NCBI GenBank assembly: GCA_965216025.1
Contig: CBDCEX010000015.1
Location: 461,857-525,856, forward strand
Length of the DNA: 64,000 nt
Reading direction: 5' to 3'
Origin: JADFQT01 sp965216025
GTDB taxonomy: Bacteria; Chloroflexota; Dehalococcoidia; Lucifugimonadales; UBA3495
Shown here: in pieces, positions 62,568 to 64,000 of the stretch
Position numbering within the stretch: the first letter of the stretch is position 1
Layout of the letters: every line of letters begins with the position of its first letter
Translations under genes and position numbers: made by a program
The notes under the pieces: model-generated
What the model was told of the DNA's origin: nothing
The model's input: only the letters and a program-made list of their open reading frames with translations
The model's database searches: none

Positions 62568-62911
62568 GGGCTCTGGTTGGCTGCCGATTGAGGGGCTGCT
62601 GCCCCTGGGGTCGGTTTTGGTGGGAAAGCCTAATGCAGTCTCTCCCTCAGCCGATTGGATAAATTCTCCGTATGAGCCAAGGCTAATGCTAGGCGGAAGC
62701 AGTAAGGGGATCAAGCCACAAGATGGGACAATATAGTTCCACAACAGTGAACCCCAGCACTGCTAACAGTGAACCGCTCCCAACATTTCAGCTAACCCCA
62801 TTATGGCCAGCCACCCAGCTGTCTTTACCGCCAATCGGCCCCCGCCCCCTGGCCACCAGCCTGCGACTGGGGTAGTATGTAGGCCATACTCTGGCGAGGA
62901 GTCCGGGCTAA

Positions 62912-63611
62912 ATGAAAAACAAGGTTTATCCTGACTTCGATGCGGCGGTGGCCGATGTGCCGGATGGCATCACCTTCATGTCTCCTGGCTTTGGCGGTGT
63001 CGGCGTTCCCCGCAATCTGCTGGCCGCGCTGCACCGGCAGGGCGCGAAGAACCTGTCTGGCATTTCCAACAACGCGGGCAGCATGGACGATAAGGTCGAT
63101 GTCGGTACACTGATCCAGGCCGGCCAGGTGAGAAAGATGGTCTGCGCCTTTACCGCTCCGACCCATCCTTCCCAAATCACGCCCTTCGTCAAAATGTACA
63201 ACAACGACGAGATAGAAGCGGAGCTGGTTCCCCAGGGAACCCTGGCCGAGCGGATGCGGGCCGCCGCCTCGGGTATCGGCGGATTTTACACGCCCAGCAG
63301 CGTTGGCACCGAGCTGGCCGAGGGCAAGGAGCATCGGGAAATAAATGGCCGGACCTACGTGCTGGAGTATCCCTTGCACGCCGAATACGCTTTCATCCGC
63401 GCCTGGAGGGCCGACACATTTGGCAACCTGCAGTTCCGCCTCGCTCAGCGCAACTTCAATCCCATCATGGCCATGGCCGCCAATATCACTGTGGTGGAGG
63501 TGGAGGACGCCATTGTTGAGCCGGGGGGAGTTGGACGCGGACCAGATACACCTTCCGGGCGTTTACGTGGATCGCCTGGTGAAGATACCTCCCGACGGCA
63601 TCCTGGATTAA
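62912..63611 (+). CDS. CoA transferase subunit A, with a C-terminal frameshift
   Basis: Family I CoA transferase alpha subunit (3-oxoacid/acetoacetate type). Residues: VADVPDGITFMSPGFGGVGV, PRNLLAALHRQGAKNLSGIS with NNAG, LVPQGTLAERMRAAASGIGG, FYTPSSVGTELAEGKE, YPLHAEYAFIRAWRADTFGN. This matches the nucleotide-binding Gly-rich and the QGT motifs of ScoA/AtoD. After VEDAIVEPG a run of six G (63523-63528) puts the frame off by one. The correct ending ELDADQIHLPGVYVDRLVKI to GILD is in the next frame and stops at 63611; without correction the product runs to 63637 with an unrelated tail. It may be a real mutation or a homopolymer sequencing error. The beta subunit follows. Confidence 0.88.
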
Positions 63612-63705
63612 ATCCCAAACTAGATTGCCCGAACTAGATTCCTGGCCCAAACAGCTGACCCTGGCCCAGTTCCCCGTCATCATCCCACGCAACCGGAGGT
63701 TAGAG

Positions 63706-64000
63706 ATGGCCGAAAAACCCAGACTTGAGCGCCAAGCCATGTGCGACCGCCTGGCAATGGAATTTCAGAGCGAGTGGATCGTGAATCTGGGCGTGGGTAT
63801 GCCCACCCTGTGCTCCAACTATATCGACACCAGCAAAGAGATCATCTTCCACTCGGAAAACGGGGTCATTGGCTACGGCCCGCTGGCTCCGGAAGGGCAG
63901 GAGGACAAGCATCTGGTTAACGCCGGGGGCCAAAACGTTACCGCGATGCCGGCAATGGCCATCGTCCACCACGCCGACTCCTTTGCCTTGATCCGCAAGG
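63706..64000 (+). CDS. CoA transferase subunit B (3' end outside window)
   Basis: First 98 residues of the beta subunit. ERQAMCDRLAMEFQSEWIVN, LGVGMPTLCSNYI and the catalytic Glu in FHSENGVIGYGPL (S-E-N-G), which forms the glutamyl-CoA thioester intermediate, are all present. GGAGGTTAG is seven bases before the ATG at 63706. Together with subunit A it should transfer CoA between succinyl- or acetyl-CoA and a 3-oxoacid. The gene runs off the window. Confidence 0.93.
   Translation, partial: MAEKPRLERQAMCDRLAMEFQSEWIVNLGVGMPTLCSNYIDTSKEIIFHSENGVIGYGPLAPEGQEDKHLVNAGGQNVTAMPAMAIVHHADSFALIRK

Overview
The window reads as a chromosomal segment of an uncultured Chloroflexota bacterium, most likely a SAR202/Dehalococcoidia-type lineage. 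This rests on recognised protein families and gene order, not on a database search. The clues are the pyrH-frr-uppS-cdsA-dxr-rseP-ispG-proS housekeeping block, a two-domain CaiB/BaiF CoA transferase, a protein-kinase/TPR gene remnant, an archaellin- or pilin-like surface protein and a bacterial-type pheST. GC content is moderately high, many starts are GTG or TTG, and many genes overlap by ATGA.

Layout. 1-10 kb holds UMP kinase (partial), ribosome recycling factor, isoprenoid and phospholipid genes, the RseP protease, IspG and ProRS, broken by an IS630 element. 10.4-19 kb holds a DUF3467 pair, a RuvC-like/zinc-ribbon pair, a lipoprotein, pheS-pheT, and moeA with a small partner. 19.1-19.8 kb is an ORF-less group II intron of apparent class C, placed just after the terminator hairpin of an esterase gene. 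20-33.6 kb is accessory DNA: ISAs1, IS630, IS66 and IS1380 elements among decaying genes. 33.9-45.1 kb is a complete urea import and hydrolysis cluster, urtABCDE-ureA-glnA-ureB-ureC-ureF-ureG-ureD, with a glutamine synthetase gene between two urease structural genes, so uptake, hydrolysis and ammonium assimilation are linked in one co-oriented run. 45.3-51 kb is a second IS cluster (IS66, ISAs1, ISAzo13) that has cut up a surface-protein gene. 51-57.4 kb carries an M42-type peptidase, an IscA-like protein with a Cys/Gly-rich tail, a ThDP-dependent enzyme, a damaged DUF4258/YgiT pair and a hydrolase. 57.5-62.2 kb is a nest of IS66, IS21, IS630 and IS1380 pieces with a broken subtilase. The window ends in a two-subunit CoA transferase.

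Most unusual signal. A gene on the minus strand (28715 to 25743, split by an IS66 copy with a clean 8-bp target duplication) reads as a 510-residue protein once the IS is removed. It is open except for two in-frame UGA codons nine residues apart. In the linalool dehydratase/isomerase family, which I tentatively assign it to, the two catalytic cysteines are also nine apart. Each UGA is followed at a suitable distance by a short hairpin resembling a bacterial SECIS. The gene is therefore a candidate for a double-selenocysteine enzyme of a family not known to me to contain selenocysteine.

No tRNA, rRNA or CRISPR array was recognised.
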